A DNA stretch of 64,000 nucleotides from assembly GCF_047121295.1 (NCBI RefSeq), contig NZ_CP139447.1, positions 186,001-250,000 of the forward strand. The letters are read 5' to 3'. The stretch comes from Longispora sp047121295 (lineage in GTDB: Bacteria > Actinomycetota > Actinomycetes > Mycobacteriales > Micromonosporaceae). Shown one piece after another: positions 6,726 to 16,011 of this stretch. How positions within the stretch are numbered: the stretch's first letter is position 1; each line of letters starts with the position of its first letter. The position numbers were made by a program, and so were the translations under genes. The notes below the pieces were generated by a model. That model made no database searches, was not told the origin of the DNA, and saw only the letters and a program-made list of their open reading frames with translations.

Positions 6726-8177
6726 TTGACCGCGCCCGTCGCAGCACCAGTCCCCTCCACCCCGGCGGGGACCGCCACGCGTACTCCGACCCGGCGCAAC
6801 GCCGAGCTGATGCTGCTGCTCGCGGCGATCGGGATCGTGTTCGCGTTCAGTGCCGCCGCCGAGGCGGGTGCGGTCCAGAAGATCACGGGCGATTTCTGGG
6901 TACTGCCGGCGATGATCAGCGCCGTCCTGCTCCTGGCGCACGTCGTGGTCCGCTTCGTGGCCCCGTACGCGGACCCGGTGATCCTGCCGTGCGTCGCCCT
7001 GCTCAACGGGCTCGGCGTCGTGTTCATCCGCCGGCTCGACCTGGGCGAGGTGAAGCTGCGCCAGCGGCCGGACTTCCCCGTGTTCTCCGGGCAGAGCATC
7101 CGACAGGTGGTCTGGACACTCGTCGCCGTCGGGCTCTTCACGGGGCTGCTCATCCTGGTGCGCGACCACAAGTCGATCTCGCGGTACGCGTACACCCTGG
7201 GGCTCGTGGGTCTTGTTCTTGTGGCCCTTCCGGCGGTGCTGCCGGCCAGCCTCTCCGAGGTGAACGGCGCGAAGCTCTGGATCAAGCTGGGGCCGCTGTC
7301 GTTCCAGCCGGGTGAGTTCGCGAAGGTGGCCCTGCTGGCCTTCTTCGCCTACTACCTGGTCCGCAAGCGCGAGGTGCTGTCCATGGCCAGCCGCCGGATC
7401 ATGGGCATCGACTTCCCCCGGGGCCGCGACCTCGGGCCGGTGCTCACCGTCTGGCTGTTCAGCATGCTGGTCCTCGTCTTCGAGCAGGACCTCGGCACCG
7501 CCCTGATGTACTTCGGCATGTTCGTGGTGATGCTCTACGTCGCCACCGAGCGGGTCAGCTGGATCCTGATCGGCCTCGGCACGTTCGCCGGCGGCGCGGT
7601 CCTGGCGCACACGTTCATCAGCCGCCTCCAACTGCGGGTGTCGATCTGGCTCGACCCGATGTCCGACGCGCGCGGCAAGGGCTACCAGCTCGTGCAGTCG
7701 CTGCTCGGCTTCGGCACGGGCGGCCTGTTCGGCACCGGGCCGGGCGGCGGCCAGCCGGGCATCATCCCCGAGGCGCACAACGACTTCATCACCGCCGGGT
7801 TCGGCGAGGAGATCGGGCTGTTCGGCGTCACGGCCATGCTCTGCCTGTACCTGACGATCGTGATCCGCGGCCTGCGTACGGCGGTCGGCGTGCGCGACTC
7901 GTTCGGCAAGCTGCTCGCCGGTGGGCTGTCCTTCACCCTGGGCTTGCAGGTGTTCGTCATTGTGGGTGGCGTGACGAAGCTGATCCCGCTGACCGGGCAG
8001 ACCACACCCTTCCTGTCGGCGGGTGGCTCGTCGCTGATGGCCAACTGGATCCTGATCGCCCTGCTGATCCGGATCTCGGACGCGGCCCGCCGGCCCGAGA
8101 CCGGCCAGCCGTCCAAGCAGCCGGCCATGCTGCACGACGCGCACACTGAGATCATCCGACCCGGGAGCAAGCCGTGA
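6726..8177 (+). CDS. rodA: SEDS peptidoglycan glycosyltransferase RodA/FtsW
   Basis: About 483 aa from TTG at 6726, 8 nt after the pstP stop; the frame is open further upstream but only inside pstP. It has some 10-12 hydrophobic segments and the SEDS landmarks: WIKLGPLSFQPGEFAK (loop with the conserved catalytic-type residues), FEQDLGTALMYFGMF, and EAHNDFITAGFGEE near the end, then SAGGSSL. RodA polymerises lipid II into glycan strands during elongation and works with the class B transpeptidase encoded next. GTGA overlap couples it to pbpA. TTG is uncertain; an alternative is the internal ATG before the first helix. Confidence 0.92.
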   Translation: MTAPVAAPVPSTPAGTATRTPTRRNAELMLLLAAIGIVFAFSAAAEAGAVQKITGDFWVLPAMISAVLLLAHVVVRFVAPYADPVILPCVALLNGLGVVFIRRLDLGEVKLRQRPDFPVFSGQSIRQVVWTLVAVGLFTGLLILVRDHKSISRYAYTLGLVGLVLVALPAVLPASLSEVNGAKLWIKLGPLSFQPGEFAKVALLAFFAYYLVRKREVLSMASRRIMGIDFPRGRDLGPVLTVWLFSMLVLVFEQDLGTALMYFGMFVVMLYVATERVSWILIGLGTFAGGAVLAHTFISRLQLRVSIWLDPMSDARGKGYQLVQSLLGFGTGGLFGTGPGGGQPGIIPEAHNDFITAGFGEEIGLFGVTAMLCLYLTIVIRGLRTAVGVRDSFGKLLAGGLSFTLGLQVFVIVGGVTKLIPLTGQTTPFLSAGGSSLMANWILIALLIRISDAARRPETGQPSKQPAMLHDAHTEIIRPGSKP

Positions 8178-9616
8178 ACGCGCCACTGAGCCGGGTGGGG
8201 ATCGTCGTTCTGGTCCTGTTCGGTCTGATCTTCGTGAACCTCAACTACATCCAGGTCATCAAGGCCGACGACTACCGCAACAGCCCGTACAACGGCCGGG
8301 TGCAGCTCGACGAGTACAACAAGGAGCGCGGCCAGATCCTGCTTTCCGGCGGGGTGAGCCTCGCCAAGAGCGTGGACACCGGCGGCGACCTGCGCTACCA
8401 GCGGACCTACCCGTTCGGCCCGGCGTACGCGTTCGTGACCGGTTACAAGGCCGTCTACCTGGGCAGCGACGGCATCGAGGCCTCGGAGAACAAGCTCCTG
8501 TCGGGCAAGTCCAGCCAGCTGTTCGTCAACCGGCTGACCGGCATGCTGACCGGGCAGAACACCGGCGGCGGCAGCGTGCAGCTGACGATCAACCAGAAGG
8601 CGCAGGAGGCGGCGTTCTCCGGGCTGGGCAACCGCAAGGGCGCCGTCGTGGCGATCGACGCGACCACGGGAGCGCTGCTCACCGTGGCGTCGACGCCGAG
8701 CTTCGACCCCTCGCCGCTGAGCGGCAACGACACGGCGGCGGCGAACACGGCGTTCCAGCAGTACAACAAGGATCCGGCGCAGCCGATGCTGAACCGGGCG
8801 TTCCTGAACACGTACCCGCCGGGCTCGACCTTCAAGGTGGTGGTTTCCGCCGCCGCGCTGGCCAAGGGGCTGACGCCCGACTCGAACATCACGGCCGGCC
8901 CCGGTTACCAGCTGCCCGGCGTCGAGCACGTGATCAAGAACGACAACCCGTCGATCTGCCCGCAGGACCAGGTCACCCTGAAGTCGGCGCTGACCCAGTC
9001 GTGCAACACCGGCTTCGCCCGGCTCGCGGTCGAGCAGATCGGGGCCGAGAAGCTCAGGGAGCAGGCGAAGGCGTTCGGCTTCGAGGTGCCCCTTGAGGTC
9101 CCGCTGAAGGTCGAGGCGAGCCACACCGGGGCGATGGACGCGCCGTCGTACCTGGCGGCGTCGGCGATCGGGCAGCAGGAGGTCAGGATGACCCCGCTGC
9201 AGGGTGCGATGATCGCCGCGGCGGTGATCAACGGCGGGACCCAGATGAAGCCGTACCTGGTGGCGCAGACCCAGGCTCCGGACCTGAGCGTGCTCGACAA
9301 GGCCGACCCGAGCGTGCTCAACCGGCCGCTGTCCGGCGCGAACGCCAAGGGCCTCGAGGACATGATGGTCAGCGTCGTGGAGAACGGCACGGGCACCAAG
9401 GCCAAGATCAAGAACATCCGGGTGGGCGGGAAGACCGGTACGGCCGAGGCCGGCACGGGTAACCCCGAACACGGTTGGTTCATCGGATTCGCGACGCAGG
9501 GCAACCAGAAGATCGCCGTGGCCGTCTTTCTGGAGAACGCCGGCGAGGGCGGGAGCGGCGAGGCCACCAAGCTCGCCGGCAATGTGCTGGCGGCTGCGCT
9601 CGGCGTAGGACGATAA
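8174..9616 (+). CDS. pbpA: Class B penicillin-binding protein PbpA (transpeptidase)
   Basis: 480 aa. One N-terminal membrane anchor (residues 8-24) is followed by a non-penicillin-binding domain and a transpeptidase domain. Active-site motifs are all present: STFK at 218-221 (nucleophile Ser218), SCN at 276-278 and KTG at 420-422. It cross-links peptidoglycan outside the membrane, paired with RodA. In mycobacteria PknB phosphorylates PbpA. The overlap with rodA (8174-8177) and the close pknA gene place it in the same transcript. Confidence 0.94.
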   Translation: MNAPLSRVGIVVLVLFGLIFVNLNYIQVIKADDYRNSPYNGRVQLDEYNKERGQILLSGGVSLAKSVDTGGDLRYQRTYPFGPAYAFVTGYKAVYLGSDGIEASENKLLSGKSSQLFVNRLTGMLTGQNTGGGSVQLTINQKAQEAAFSGLGNRKGAVVAIDATTGALLTVASTPSFDPSPLSGNDTAAANTAFQQYNKDPAQPMLNRAFLNTYPPGSTFKVVVSAAALAKGLTPDSNITAGPGYQLPGVEHVIKNDNPSICPQDQVTLKSALTQSCNTGFARLAVEQIGAEKLREQAKAFGFEVPLEVPLKVEASHTGAMDAPSYLAASAIGQQEVRMTPLQGAMIAAAVINGGTQMKPYLVAQTQAPDLSVLDKADPSVLNRPLSGANAKGLEDMMVSVVENGTGTKAKIKNIRVGGKTGTAEAGTGNPEHGWFIGFATQGNQKIAVAVFLENAGEGGSGEATKLAGNVLAAALGVGR

Positions 9617-9631
9617 GGGAGTATCAAGGAC

Positions 9632-11173
9632 ATGTTGACGCCAGGCAGCACGCTGGGCGGCCGCTACCAGCTGACGGAGCGGATCGCCAGCGGCGGCATG
9701 GGCGACGTCTGGAAGGCCGAGGACGGCGTTCTCGGCCGGGTCGTCGCTGTCAAGGTTCTCCTGCCGGCGCTGCTCGAGGAGCCCGGCTTCGTCGAGCGGT
9801 TCCGCGACGAGGCCCGCACCATGGCCACCATCAACCACCCCGGCGTCGTCAAGGTCTACGACTTCGGCGAGAGCGACCTGCCCGGCGGGGGCAAGGCGTC
9901 GTTCCTGGTGATGGAGTACGTGGAGAGCGAGCCCCTGAACCAGGTGCTCACCCGGGTCGGCCGGCTGACCCCGTCCCGCGCCATGGACCTGGTCGCCCAG
10001 GGCGCCGACGCGCTCCAGGCCGCCCACGAGAAGGGCATCATCCACCGGGACGTGAAGCCGGGCAACCTGCTGATCCGCCCGAACGGCACCCTGGTCCTCA
10101 CCGACTTCGGGATCTCCCGCTCCGGGGCCGGCAGCAACCTGACGGCGGTCGGCTCGACGCTCGGCACGGCGGCGTACATGTCGCCGGAGCAGGCCTCCGG
10201 CCAGGTCGCCGGCCCGCTCTCCGACGTCTACTCGCTCGGCATCGTCGCCTACCAGGCGGTCGCCGGGCACCGGCCGTTCGAGAACGAGAACCCGCTCGCC
10301 GTCGCGATGATGCACATCCGCGACACCCCGCCGGCGATCCCCGGCGACGTGCCGGCCCCGATCCGGCAGTTCATCGAGGTCTCGATGGCCAAGGACGCCG
10401 CGACCCGGTGGCCGAGCGCCGCGGCGATGGCGCACGCGGCCCGCACCGTCGGCGCCGGTGGCCCGATGCCGCCGCCGCCCGGCCGCGCCGGCTTCCCGGC
10501 CGCCCCCCGGCCGCCGGCCACCACCACCCGGACGAGCGTCATGCCGCCGGTCGTGCCCCCGGTGATCCCGCCGGGCACCACGGGCGAGCTGCACCACGGC
10601 GGGTACCAGAAGGGCTCGGCCGCCGTGCCGGTCTCCGGCCCGCCCCGGCCGCAGGCGTACTACCCACCGGAGCCGCCGCAGAAGAAGGGCAAGGGCCCGA
10701 TCATCGCCGCCATCGCGGTCGGCGTCGTCCTGCTGCTGGTCATCGCCGGGATCGCGTACGCCCTCGCCCAGGGCGGCGGTGGCGGCAACAAGAACAAGAA
10801 GAACCCGGTGAACGTGACCACCACGGAGGCCCCGGCGACCCAGGCCCCGAAGCCCTCGGCCGCCGCGAAGGTCGACATCCCGTGCGAGGACATGAAGGGC
10901 AAGCCGTACGAGCAGGTGGACAAGAAGCTCCGTGAGCTGGGGCTGAAGGTCAACGTGAACCCGGTGGAGTCCGACACGGTCAAGGAGGGCCGGGTCGTCG
11001 ACGTGCCCTGCGAGGCCACCAAGGGCGAGACGGTGACCGTCCAGGTGTCCAAGGGCGGCAACACGTTCCCCGGCTTCCCGACGTTCCCCGGCGGCAGCAC
11101 GAGCCCGTCGGCGAAGCCCACGAAGACCCCGACCGCGACGCCCACCACCCATACGAACGGGGAATCGCAATGA
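9632..11173 (+). CDS. pknA: Ser/Thr protein kinase PknA with one PASTA domain
   Basis: 513 aa. Kinase domain residues 11-270: GGMG loop (21-24), VAVK with catalytic Lys41, HRDVKPGN with Asp140, DFG at 158-160, and MSPEQ. A Pro-rich juxtamembrane region precedes a membrane helix at about 355-380 (GPIIAAIAVGVVLLLVIAGIAYAL). One extracellular PASTA repeat (about 410-475) and a Ser/Thr/Pro tail follow. Mycobacterial PknA has no PASTA, so this copy may read wall muropeptides itself. It phosphorylates wall and division proteins. An AAGGAC ribosome site precedes ATG, and it overlaps pknB by 4 nt. Confidence 0.93.
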   Translation: MLTPGSTLGGRYQLTERIASGGMGDVWKAEDGVLGRVVAVKVLLPALLEEPGFVERFRDEARTMATINHPGVVKVYDFGESDLPGGGKASFLVMEYVESEPLNQVLTRVGRLTPSRAMDLVAQGADALQAAHEKGIIHRDVKPGNLLIRPNGTLVLTDFGISRSGAGSNLTAVGSTLGTAAYMSPEQASGQVAGPLSDVYSLGIVAYQAVAGHRPFENENPLAVAMMHIRDTPPAIPGDVPAPIRQFIEVSMAKDAATRWPSAAAMAHAARTVGAGGPMPPPPGRAGFPAAPRPPATTTRTSVMPPVVPPVIPPGTTGELHHGGYQKGSAAVPVSGPPRPQAYYPPEPPQKKGKGPIIAAIAVGVVLLLVIAGIAYALAQGGGGGNKNKKNPVNVTTTEAPATQAPKPSAAAKVDIPCEDMKGKPYEQVDKKLRELGLKVNVNPVESDTVKEGRVVDVPCEATKGETVTVQVSKGGNTFPGFPTFPGGSTSPSAKPTKTPTATPTTHTNGESQ

Positions 11174-12864
11174 CCTCCCGCCTCCTCGGCGGCCGGTACC
11201 AGGTCGGCGAGCTGCTCGGCTACGGCGGCATGGCTGAGGTGCACCGTGGGCGCGACCTGCGGCTCGGCCGTGACGTCGCGATCAAGATGCTCCGCACGGA
11301 CCTGGCCAGGGACGAGACGTTCCAGGCCCGGTTCCGCCGGGAGGCGCAGAACGCCGCCTCGCTGAACCACCCGGCGATCGTCGCGGTGTACGACACGGGC
11401 GACGAGCGCGGCGTCAACGGCGAGAGCCAGCCGTTCATCGTGATGGAGTTCGTCAACGGCCGCACCCTGAAGGAGCTGCTGAACGCCGAGGGCCGGCTCC
11501 AGCCGCGCCGGGCGCTGGAGATCACCGCCGACATCTGCGCCGCGCTGGAGTTCAGCCACCGGCACCAGATCATCCACCGGGACATCAAGCCCGGCAACGT
11601 GATGCTGACCCAGGCGGGCCAGGTCAAGGTGATGGACTTCGGGATCGCCCGGGCGATGTCGGGGCACACGTCGACCATGACGCAGACCAGCGCCGTGATC
11701 GGTACGGCGCAGTACCTGTCCCCCGAGCAGGCGCGCGGCGAGACCGTGGACGCCCGCTCCGACGTGTACGCGACCGGCTGCGTGCTGTACGAGCTGATCA
11801 CCGGGCACCCGCCGTTCACGGGGGACAACCCGGTCAGCGTGGCGTACCAGCACGTCCGGGAGGCCCCGAAGCCGCCGAGCACCCTGTGCCCGGACGTGCC
11901 GGCGGACGTGGACGCCGTGGTGCTCAAGGCCCTGGCGAAGAACGCCGCGAACCGCTACCAGTCGGCCGGCGAGATGCGCGCCGACCTGCTCCGGGCCGCG
12001 TCCGGCCGGGCCGTGCTCGCCACCCCGGTGCTGGCCGAGGACGAGCGCACCGCCGTGTTCGCGCCGGTCGGTGGCCGGGGCGTGCCGGCGACCGTGGCCG
12101 ACCCGGGCAAGCGCAAGACGTCCACCTGGATGCTCGTGCTGCTCATCGTGCTGGGCCTCGTGGCGGCCGGCGCGCTCGGTACCGGGGTGTGGCTGGCGAA
12201 CCGGAAGACCACCATCGCGGTACCGAATCTGGTCGGCAAGAAGGAGCAGGACGCCCGCACCGAGCTGGAGAAGCAGGGCCTCCGCATGGAGCTGGGCGCC
12301 CCGGTGCAGGACGAGACGTGCACCGTCGGCAACGTGGTGTCGCAGACCCCGGCCCCGCCCGCCAAGGTCGACAAGATTGGCGGCGTGGTCCGGGTGCAGA
12401 TCTGCAGCGGCCGGAACCAGGTCGAGGTGCCGCCGCTGATCAACCTGTCCCGCGACGACGCGGTCAAGGCGCTCAAGGGCAAGAACCTGGTCGCGAAGAT
12501 CGTGGACCAGGACAGCGAGAAGACCAAGGACCTGGTGTTCGACTCCGACCCCAAGCCGGGGGCCTCCGTGGAGTCGGGCAGCACGGTCACGGTGTTCGTC
12601 TCGAAGGGCAACAAGGGCCCGGTGCCGGACGTGGGCGGCCTGACCGAGGCGCAGGCGCGGTCGCAGCTGGAGGGCCTGGGGTTCACGAACCTCGAGTTCG
12701 TGGCGGGCAACCCGGTGCCGGGCCGGCTTCCCGGCCAGGTCACGGGCACGAACCCGAAGTCGGGGTCGATCGTGAAGAAGAGCGACACGCTGCGGTTGTT
12801 CCTGCAGCCGGCGACGGCCCCCACGGCCACCGCGACGCCGACCCCGACGGCCACCCCGACCTGA
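11170..12864 (+). CDS. pknB: Ser/Thr protein kinase PknB with three PASTA domains
   Basis: 564 aa. Kinase domain about 7-270: GYGGMAEV, Lys39, HRDIKPGNV with Asp138, DFG beginning at 156, and an activation segment of PknB type (MTQTSAVIGTAQYLSPEQA) holding the usual autophosphorylated Thr residues. Membrane helix about 318-343. Three PASTA repeats follow, beginning near VPNLVGK, VPPLINL and VPDVGGL; M. tuberculosis PknB has four. A Thr/Pro tail ends the protein. PASTA repeats bind peptidoglycan fragments and lipid II, giving feedback to PbpA, CwlM, MviN and others. It is last in the operon and is followed by a strong stem-loop. Confidence 0.95.
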   Translation: MTSRLLGGRYQVGELLGYGGMAEVHRGRDLRLGRDVAIKMLRTDLARDETFQARFRREAQNAASLNHPAIVAVYDTGDERGVNGESQPFIVMEFVNGRTLKELLNAEGRLQPRRALEITADICAALEFSHRHQIIHRDIKPGNVMLTQAGQVKVMDFGIARAMSGHTSTMTQTSAVIGTAQYLSPEQARGETVDARSDVYATGCVLYELITGHPPFTGDNPVSVAYQHVREAPKPPSTLCPDVPADVDAVVLKALAKNAANRYQSAGEMRADLLRAASGRAVLATPVLAEDERTAVFAPVGGRGVPATVADPGKRKTSTWMLVLLIVLGLVAAGALGTGVWLANRKTTIAVPNLVGKKEQDARTELEKQGLRMELGAPVQDETCTVGNVVSQTPAPPAKVDKIGGVVRVQICSGRNQVEVPPLINLSRDDAVKALKGKNLVAKIVDQDSEKTKDLVFDSDPKPGASVESGSTVTVFVSKGNKGPVPDVGGLTEAQARSQLEGLGFTNLEFVAGNPVPGRLPGQVTGTNPKSGSIVKKSDTLRLFLQPATAPTATATPTPTATPT

Positions 12865-12873
12865 AGGTTTCCA

Positions 12874-12907
12874 CCGTTTCCGGGGCTATGACGGGCCCCG
12901 GAAACGG
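12874..12907 (+). terminator. Terminator of the fhaA-pknB operon
   Basis: Perfect 13-bp inverted repeat CCGTTTCCGGGGC / GCCCCGGAAACGG with an 8-nt loop, 9 nt after the pknB stop. Confidence 0.7.
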
Positions 12908-12966
12908 CGCCGGAGCAACCCAGATCAAGACCCATCAGACGGTTACGAAGACACCTCACCCTGGCT

Positions 12967-12987
12967 CCGGCGGCGGTCCGCCGCCGG
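12967..12987 (-). terminator. GC stem-loop at the end of the convergent trpG operon
   Basis: Ten-bp inverted repeat CCGGCGGCGG / CCGCCGCCGG with a 1-nt loop (8 bp with a real loop), 16 nt past the minus-strand stop at 13004. Likely terminates the opposing operon. Confidence 0.5.
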
Positions 12988-13003
12988 CCGGGCCCCGATG
13001 GTC

Positions 13004-13647
13004 CTAGACGAACGCCGCGAGCCGGCGCTCCTCGACCTCGGCCGCGAGCTCCGGCACGAGCGCCAGCGCCTGCGGGTGTCCGCAGGTCACCAGCCAGTTC
13101 GCCAGCATCCGGTGCCCGCCCTGGGTGAGCACGGACTCGGGGTGGAACTGCACGCCCTCGATGGCCAGCTCCCGGTGCCGGAGCGCCATGATGACCCCGG
13201 AGTCGGTCCGGCCGGTCACCTCGATCTCGGCGGGCAGGGTGCCCTCGCGGACGGCCAGCGAGTGGTACCGCGTCGCCGTGAACGGATCGGGCAGCCCGGC
13301 CAGCACCCCGGTGTCGGAGTGGTGCACGAGGCTCGTCTTGCCGTGCAGCAGCTCGGGGGCCCGCTCGACGATCGCGCCGTAGGCCTCCGCGATGGCCTGG
13401 TGCCCGAGGCAGACGCCGAAGATCGGGATCTTCCCCCCGTACTCCTTGATCAACGGGATGCAGATCCCGGCCCGGTCGGGGGTGCCCGGCCCGGGGAGAG
13501 CAGCACGCCGCCGATGTCCAGCGCGCCGACCTCGTCGAGGGTGATCTCGTTGTTGCGCCGCACCACGCACTCGACGCCCAACTGCCCCAGGTACTGGACG
13601 ATGTTGTAGACGAACGAGTCGTAGTTGTCGACGACCAGGATCTTCAC
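13004..13647 (-). pseudogene. trpG: Anthranilate/aminodeoxychorismate synthase component II (trpG/pabA), one-base frameshift
   Basis: The glutamine amidotransferase sequence is complete but split over two frames. The first part (13647 down to about 13490) reads MKILVVDNYDSFVYNIVQYL ... GGVLLSPG; the rest, one frame away, reads PGTPDRAG ... FGVCLGHQAIAEAYG ... VQFHPES, with the catalytic Cys, His and Glu present. The break falls in the GC run near 13488-13500, where one C is missing from the expected codons for SPGPGTPD. It sits exactly where M. tuberculosis has trpG (pabA), beside pknB. The rest of the gene is undecayed, so a sequencing error or very recent mutation is more likely than an old pseudogene. 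Its GTG start overlaps the stop of the gene upstream. Confidence 0.8.
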
Positions 13648-13802
13648 TCGGTTATCTGCCCGTCGTTGAAGGGGAGCAAGGGATCGATCGCGGGGTACAC
13701 CACGTACCACAATAATGCGGCTATCCCGGCGATGAGCAGCAGCGACCCGATCAGCTTCCCGGGTACCCCGAAGGGCAGTTTCCGCCAGATCCACCCGTAC
13801 AT
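13644..13802 (-). CDS. Small single-pass membrane protein (52 aa)
   Basis: It begins MYGWIWRKLPFGVPGK, followed by one membrane helix (about residues 18-40, with LLLIAGIAALLWYVVYP), and ends with an acidic DDGQ-like tail. It lies 2 nt after the sortase stop and overlaps the trpG start (GTGA), so it is in a tight operon. Proteins of this shape occur between the sortase and trpG/pabA genes in Micromonosporaceae. Function unknown; it may assist the sortase or septal factors. Confidence 0.8.
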   Translation of the reverse strand: MYGWIWRKLPFGVPGKLIGSLLLIAGIAALLWYVVYPAIDPLLPFNDGQITE

Positions 13803-13804
13803 CT

Positions 13805-15169
13805 CTACTCCAGCTCCGCCGGCTTGCCGGCCGTCTTCGGCTGGGTGCGGGCGAGTTCGGCGTGCACGACCATCCGCTCGTAGTTGTCCAGCTTCGGGTT
13901 GCACGTGGTCAGGGTCAGCAGGGTCCTGGTCGGCGTGGCACCGGGCTGCCCGGGCACCGGCGCGACGACCTCGACGGCGTTCGGCTTGACGATGACGTTC
14001 TGGTAGACCGTGTAGATGTACCAGGTGTCCTTGGTCTCCACGACCACGGTGTCCCCGGGCTGCACCCGCTCCATGTCCCACCAGATGCCCGGGCTGCGGT
14101 GCCCGGCGACGGAGAAGTTGCCGACCTTGCCGGGGCCGGCCGACGTCGGGTAGTGCCCGGGCGCGTAGGCGATGTCCCTGGGCGTGACGCCCTCGACGAC
14201 GACCCACGGATCCTTGCGCATCTTCTGCACGTACAGCCGCGCGACGGCGCTTCCCGGGTACGGCGCCGCCGTCGGCGCGGCGGACGGGGTCGGCCCCACC
14301 GGTGCGGCCCAGGCCTGGTCGATGCCCTGGTTGAGGGTGTCCTGCCGGTCGTTGATGGCGGCGGTCTTGCCCCACACCTCGTACGCGGCGAAGAAGAGCA
14401 CCACGAGCCCGGCCGTGATCAGCAGCTCGCCGAACGTGCGGATTCCGGCGCGGATCACGCTGCCGACCGTGGGGCGGGTCAGTTCCGCGTACACGCTGCG
14501 GTAGCCGTCGTCGGTGCGCACGGCCCGCAGCTTAACGACATTCGCGCCGGCTTTGTGTCTCGGTTGGACGCGGGTGCCCTCGGGGGCGGTGTCGACGATC
14601 GGCAGCATCGCGGTCAGGTCGGCGGGCGGGCCCGGCGGGACCGGACCGACGGGCGGGGCGCCGGCGGCGGGCGGGGGGATCACCGAGCCGGGCGGCGAGG
14701 CGACGGCCCGGACGGGCGGCACCCCAGTGGCCCCCTGAGCTGCCGAAACTCCACGCACGGCGGCGCCCTGAGCTGCGGCACTGCCTTGAGTCGCACCATC
14801 CCGGGCGACGGAGCCGCCCGGAGCGACTGGCGTGGCCGACCCGGTCGGCGCGACCGGTGTGGCCGGAACGGAGGTGGATCTGACCGGCGGCATCACCGGA
14901 TCGCCAGAACCCGGCGACCCGCCGCCCGGGCCGGAGCCCGACCTGATCGGAGGCACTGCGGCTGCCAGGGCTGCCCCGCCCGGGCTGGAGGAAGACCTGA
15001 TGGGCGGCACGACCGGCCCTGCGGAGGCCCCGCCCGACCCGCTGTCAGGCGCGCCGGACCCGCTGTCAGGGGTGCCCGACCCGGCCGGATCCGGACTCCC
15101 GGCCGGCGGAGGCACGATCGGCAGCATCGCGGTCAGCTCGTCGGACCTGTCCGGCCCCTCCGAGGTCAC
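13805..15169 (-). CDS. Class E sortase with a long cytoplasmic tail
   Basis: 454 aa. Residues about 1-205 are a disordered Ala/Pro/Gly/Ser-rich cytoplasmic tail carrying LTAMLPIV twice (near residues 12 and 185) and three [VM]PP[IV]RS repeats. A membrane helix lies at about 250-270 (GELLITAGLVVLFFAAYEVW). The C-terminal domain has sortase residues: His in VAGHRS, the active Cys in LTLTTCNP, and the downstream Arg in NYERMVV. Class E sortases anchor LAXTG-type surface proteins in high-GC actinobacteria. It starts at GTG overlapping the DUF881 stop (GTGA). The tail is far longer than usual. Confidence 0.9.
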   Translation of the reverse strand: MTSEGPDRSDELTAMLPIVPPPAGSPDPAGSGTPDSGSGAPDSGSGGASAGPVVPPIRSSSSPGGAALAAAVPPIRSGSGPGGGSPGSGDPVMPPVRSTSVPATPVAPTGSATPVAPGGSVARDGATQGSAAAQGAAVRGVSAAQGATGVPPVRAVASPPGSVIPPPAAGAPPVGPVPPGPPADLTAMLPIVDTAPEGTRVQPRHKAGANVVKLRAVRTDDGYRSVYAELTRPTVGSVIRAGIRTFGELLITAGLVVLFFAAYEVWGKTAAINDRQDTLNQGIDQAWAAPVGPTPSAAPTAAPYPGSAVARLYVQKMRKDPWVVVEGVTPRDIAYAPGHYPTSAGPGKVGNFSVAGHRSPGIWWDMERVQPGDTVVVETKDTWYIYTVYQNVIVKPNAVEVVAPVPGQPGATPTRTLLTLTTCNPKLDNYERMVVHAELARTQPKTAGKPAELE

Positions 15170-16002
15170 GGAATGACCTTCGCCTGGGTGATACCCGTCG
15201 AACCCGTGAACGCCGGCACGCTCAGCTCCCCGCTGGTCTTCACGTCGTAGCCGAGGCCGAAGGAGCGCACCGCGCTCCGGAACGCCTGCACTCCCGGGGC
15301 GGCGTCCAGGGCCGCGAGCATCCGCGCCTGGTCACCGATCGCCACGATCTTGAACGGCGGGGAGTACACCCGGCCGTGCAACAGGAGGGTGTTGCCCACG
15401 CAGCGTACCGCGCTCGTGGAGATGACCCGGACATCCATGATGCTCATCGCCTCGGCCCCGCCGGCCCACAGCGCGTTGACGACGGCCTGGACGTCGCCCT
15501 GGTGCACCACGACCTCGTCGGGGCGGGCACCGTTGGGCAGGGCACCGTCGGGGTGCCGGGGGGCGTCGTCGAGCCGCACGGTGAGCCCTGGGCCCTTCAG
15601 TGGGGTCATCGCGGCGGCCTCGCGCAGCCCGTTCGCCCTGGCCTGCTGCTCGGCGATCCGGCTGTCGGAGCCGGAGAAGGCCTCGGTGTCGCTGTCGACC
15701 TCGCGCCGGAGCCGGCTCGCCTCCTTCTCGGCCTCGTCGACGGATTTGCGTCGTTGATCCAACAGTTGGGTGAGTTCGACGGACCGATCGTTACGAAGGT
15801 CGGTGCCGTTGGCCGTGGTGGCGCTCGCCGCGAACATGACGCCGGCGCCCAGCATGATGACCGGCACCAGGTATGACCAGGGGCCACGCCACTTGCCGGG
15901 CCGGCGCCGGAGGGCGACCGCGACCCGGTGGAGCGTCCGTCGCCACGGCAGCGCCCGGGCCGGGCTGATGCTCTGGGGCGGACGTTCTGTGGACTTGGAC
16001 AC
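15166..16002 (-). CDS. DUF881 membrane protein
   Basis: About 278 aa. After a basic cytoplasmic segment, one membrane helix (about 45-62, YLVPVIMLGAGVMFAASA) leads into an extracytoplasmic coiled coil (about 75-125) and the DUF881 domain (GPGLTVRLDDAPR ... NALWAGGAEAMSIMDVRVISTSAVRCVG ... PPFKIVAIGD). DUF881 proteins accompany crgA and division genes across actinobacteria; biochemical role unknown. Start: GTG at 16002 is spaced 5 nt from AAGGAG; an in-frame GTG at 16008 is too close to that site. First gene of the minus-strand operon, divergent from crgA. Confidence 0.88.
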   Translation of the reverse strand: MSKSTERPPQSISPARALPWRRTLHRVAVALRRRPGKWRGPWSYLVPVIMLGAGVMFAASATTANGTDLRNDRSVELTQLLDQRRKSVDEAEKEASRLRREVDSDTEAFSGSDSRIAEQQARANGLREAAAMTPLKGPGLTVRLDDAPRHPDGALPNGARPDEVVVHQGDVQAVVNALWAGGAEAMSIMDVRVISTSAVRCVGNTLLLHGRVYSPPFKIVAIGDQARMLAALDAAPGVQAFRSAVRSFGLGYDVKTSGELSVPAFTGSTGITQAKVIP

Positions 16003-16011
16003 TCCCACTCC

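Noticed and set aside
7682..11170. 1162-codon minus-strand open frame opposite rodA, pbpA and pknA
   Set aside because: No recognisable domain and no start signal; the plus strand carries well-conserved overlapping genes.
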